Part shown: positions 13,950-15,456 of the stretch, piece after piece
How the letters are laid out: each line of letters begins with the position of its first letter
How positions within the stretch are numbered: position 1 is the stretch's first letter
Assembly (NCBI GenBank): GCA_964424125.1
Contig: CAYRHS010000072.1
Coordinates: 1-15,456, forward strand
Length of the DNA stretch: 15,456 bases
Origin: CAYRHS01 sp964424125
GTDB taxonomy: Bacteria; Actinomycetota; Acidimicrobiia; IMCC26256; JAOSJL01
Reading direction: 5' to 3'
Notes under the pieces: generated by a model
Database searches by the model: none
What the model saw: only the letters and a program-made list of their open reading frames with translations
Told to the model about the DNA's origin: nothing
Translations under genes and position numbers: made by a program

Positions 13950-14835
13950 CTACGGGGTGACGTTGGCACGCAAGAACGGTTGCACCGCCCCGAGGAAGAC
14001 GTCCGGCGCCTCGAGCATGGGCGCGTGCCCCACGTCCGCGAGCTCCGCGTAGTCCCAGTCGCGACGCCACTGTGCGAGCCGTCGCGCGCTGCTGATCGGC
14101 ACCAGACGGTCCTCGGTGCCGTGGACGAGCATCGTCGGGACGTGGACCGTCGCGACCGTACGCGCGAAGAGCGGAGGCGCCAGGGGAAGCACGAGTGAGC
14201 GCGCTGCCTCGAGGTGAGCGGCAACGCTCCAGGGCATGAGGTCCCGGTCGCGCACCAGCGCCACGTGGGCGTCCACGACCTCGGCGGGAACGCGGGACCG
14301 GTCGACGCAGACGAGGTTCAGGACCTCGCCGACCCGTTCCTCGGGACTCAAGCGCTCGGCCCGAGCGCGGAAGACGAGGTCGCCCGCGATCGGCGTGAGC
14401 ATCAGCAGCCCCCGGAGCATGAACCGGGGATCGCGACGGCCATTGGCCTGGGGCGGGAGCGCGGGGTCCACGAGGACCAGCGCGCGCACCCGGCGGGGAC
14501 GACGTGCCGCTTCGAGCAGCGAGACCACGCCGCCCATCGAGTTGCCGACGAGGATCGCGGGCCCGCCGGCTACCTCGGCGACGAAGCGGTCGAGCAGCGC
14601 CCGGTTGGCCGTCACCGACGCCGCCCGCCGGTCGGGTGGCGTTCGGCCGAACCCGGCGAGGTCGAGCGCGAGGACGTGCCCGAGCTCGGCCAACGGGGCG
14701 CCGACTCGNNNNNNNNNNTCGCATCCAGTTGACGTGCGAGCCGCCGAGGCCGTGGACGAGGACGATCGGCGGTCCCTCACCACCGAAGTCCACGTAGTGG
14801 ACCGGGCCGTCGAGGTCGACCGTGACGCTTCGCAC
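13950..14835 (-). CDS. Alpha/beta-fold hydrolase (interrupted by an N gap)
   Basis: Serine hydrolase of the alpha/beta fold, probably an esterase, lactonase or C-C bond hydrolase; the substrate is unknown. After collapsing the N gap at 14709-14718 and the three repeated bases beside it, the gene is 873 nt, 290 residues, the usual length for the family. Visible: the oxyanion HGLGG (28-32), DLAGFGRTPP after strand 4, nucleophile Ser95 in GNSMGG (93-98), acid Asp238 in HGTEDRLVP, and base His266 in DVGHAPMLE. There is no signal peptide. The start is GTG 14835, with TACAGT at -12 to -7 and no ribosome binding site. It is the most upstream gene of the minus-strand run that continues with the acyl-CoA synthetase, and is divergent from tRNA-Leu. 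Confidence 0.9.
14709..14718. other. Assembly gap (10 N) inside the alpha/beta hydrolase gene
   Basis: Ten N flanked by TCG on both sides (14706-14708 and 14719-14721). Merging the copies gives HVNWMRVGAPLAELGHV in a single frame. Probably nothing is missing, although the 3-base overlap is weaker evidence than at the first gap. Confidence 0.8.
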
Positions 14836-14841
14836 CCGGTG

Positions 14842-14847
14842 ACTGTA
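14842..14847 (-). promoter_or_regulatory. Candidate -10 element of the alpha/beta hydrolase gene
   Basis: TACAGT on the minus strand at -12 to -7 from GTG 14835, the canonical distance for transcription beginning on the start codon itself. Confidence 0.5.
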
Positions 14848-14871
14848 GACGTGCCGCGCGGCCCGATCTCC

Positions 14872-14897
14872 CGCACCCCGTGGTCGGTCGGGGTGCG
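14872..14897. repeat. Perfect 9-bp inverted repeat between the hydrolase and tRNA-Leu genes
   Basis: CGCACCCCG (14872-14880) and CGGGGTGCG (14889-14897) pair perfectly around the 8-base loop TGGTCGGT. It lies 37 bp upstream of the hydrolase start and 13 bp before the tRNA, with no T-run. It may be an operator or a transcription barrier between divergent units. Confidence 0.5.
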
Positions 14898-14910
14898 ATC
14901 ATGCAGGGCG

Positions 14911-14999
14911 GCGAGCGTGGCGGAACTGGCAGACGCGCCGGGTTTAGGTCCCGGTGGCCCGTACGGGTCTTGGGGGTTCGAGTCCCTCCGCTCGCACCA
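14911..14999 (+). tRNA. tRNA-Leu (anticodon UAG)
   Basis: Complete tRNA with an encoded CCA end (14997-14999). The acceptor stem GCGAGCG (14911-14917) pairs with CGCTCGC (14989-14995), with A14996 as discriminator. The anticodon stem CCGGG/CCCGG (14938-14942 and 14950-14954) holds the loop TTTAGGT, with anticodon TAG at 14945-14947, reading CUA and other CUN leucine codons. The long variable arm (about GGCCCGTACGGGTC) is as expected for a class II leucine tRNA. The T stem is GGGGG/CCCTC with one G-U pair, and the loop is TTCGAGT. Confidence 0.97.
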
Positions 15000-15044
15000 C
15001 TGATGCCTCGCCCGGGTCTCACGCGACACCACGGCCCTTGTCGG

Positions 15045-15056
15045 TATCGTCATAAT
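15045..15056 (+). promoter_or_regulatory. Candidate -10 elements of the lipoprotein gene
   Basis: TATCGT (15045-15050) and CATAAT (15051-15056) lie side by side 44-55 bases before ATG 15100, in a locally AT-richer stretch. Either would give a leader of about 37-43 bases that carries the AGGGGGGC ribosome binding site just before the ATG. No clear -35 was found. Confidence 0.35.
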
Positions 15057-15099
15057 GAGTTACACATTCCGGTCCGGCTTCGGGCACCAGGGGGGCAAG

Positions 15100-15456
15100 A
15101 TGCGACGGTGGTGGCGGCTGGTGGCGATCCTCGGGATCGTCACGCTCGTGGCGGCGGCGTGCGGCAACGACGACTCGGCCGGCGGCGGCGACGACGGGAC
15201 CGACACGACCGAGGCGGTCGCCGAGGGCCCGCCCGTCTCGGGCGAGCCGTTCTCGATCGGGGTCATCTACACGGCGGGGGTCTCGGGGATCGACCTACCC
15301 GACCTCGTCGCGGGTGCGGAGGCCGCGGCCGACTACATCAACACCGAGCTCGGGGGCATCGACGGCCGGCCGGTCGAGATCGTGGCCTGCAACGACGACG
15401 GCGACACGGCCAAGAACATGGCCTGCGGCCAGCAGTTCGTGGACGCCGGGGTCATC
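15100..15456 (+). CDS. Branched-chain amino acid-type ABC substrate-binding lipoprotein (3' end cut by window edge)
   Basis: N-terminal 119 residues of an exported solute-binding protein of the LivK-like (periplasmic binding protein type 1) family. The signal peptide has a basic start (MRRWWR), a hydrophobic core (LVAILGIVTLV) and a lipobox ending AAAC with lipidated Cys21. A flexible acidic Gly/Asp/Thr linker (about 22-42) is typical of actinobacterial lipoproteins. The mature domain begins at about residue 50 with FSIGVIYTAGVSG, continues with LVAGAEAAADYINTELGGID and GRPVEIVACNDDGD, the standard first half of this fold. The ATG at 15100 is supported by AGGGGGGC four bases upstream. Such proteins bind amino acids, amides, urea or small aromatic acids; the ligand is unknown. 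It belongs to a separate importer from the MalFGK-like one. Confidence 0.93.
   Translation, partial: MRRWWRLVAILGIVTLVAAACGNDDSAGGGDDGTDTTEAVAEGPPVSGEPFSIGVIYTAGVSGIDLPDLVAGAEAAADYINTELGGIDGRPVEIVACNDDGDTAKNMACGQQFVDAGVI

Noticed and set aside
14911..14999. tRNA-Leu as an integration site of a mobile element
   Set aside because: No integrase, no repeat of the tRNA 3' end and no change in gene style nearby.
1..15456. CRISPR array, toxin-antitoxin, phage or transposon genes
   Set aside because: No regularly spaced repeats, transposase, integrase or small paired genes were seen on either strand.

Overview
This window is GC-rich actinobacterial DNA, most likely from an uncultured assembly: two runs of exactly ten N look like scaffold joins. 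The codon bias, the Walker, P450 and FadD-type proteins, and a lipoprotein with an acidic Gly/Asp linker fit an Acidimicrobiia-like actinomycete. That placement is an inference from style; there is no rRNA or other phylogenetic marker here.

Layout from left to right. (1) 1-2471, minus strand: a carbohydrate-type ABC importer operon, ATPase then two MalF/MalG-type permeases, with overlapping genes; the second permease runs off the left edge and no substrate-binding protein is visible. (2) 2519-4513: a divergent pair, an SDR oxidoreductase (minus) and a class I cytochrome P450 (plus), sharing a short promoter region. (3) 4531-8288, minus strand: a PAS-PAS-GGDEF-EAL cyclic-di-GMP protein, then a metal-dependent amidohydrolase and an overlapping SnoaL-like protein. 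(4) 8544-9521, plus: an unrecognised conserved-looking actinobacterial protein. (5) 9525-14835, minus: an alpha/beta hydrolase, a FadD-like acyl-CoA synthetase, an epoxide hydrolase (4-bp overlap with the synthetase) and a 14-TM-type MFS transporter. (6) 14911-15456, plus: tRNA-Leu(UAG) and the start of a Leu/Ile/Val-type substrate-binding lipoprotein.

The enzymes are the kind found in actinobacterial catabolism of hydrophobic compounds (P450 hydroxylation, alcohol oxidation by SDR, epoxide opening, ester hydrolysis, CoA activation, transport), but the window does not prove one shared pathway. I saw no mobile element, CRISPR array, toxin or defence system, and no convincing new multi-gene system.

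The strongest unexplained regularity is in start sites. Genes that are not translationally coupled (SDR, P450, amidohydrolase, the 8544 gene, FadD, alpha/beta hydrolase) each carry a TANNNT hexamer 7-9 bases before the start codon and mostly lack a Shine-Dalgarno sequence, which is the expected signature of leaderless transcripts. Coupled genes use GTGA/ATGA overlaps, and the ABC ATPase and lipoprotein genes have ordinary leaders with a Shine-Dalgarno sequence. Several small dyads lie in these promoter regions. Both N gaps are flanked by short identical ends; collapsing these restores each gene to one full-length frame.
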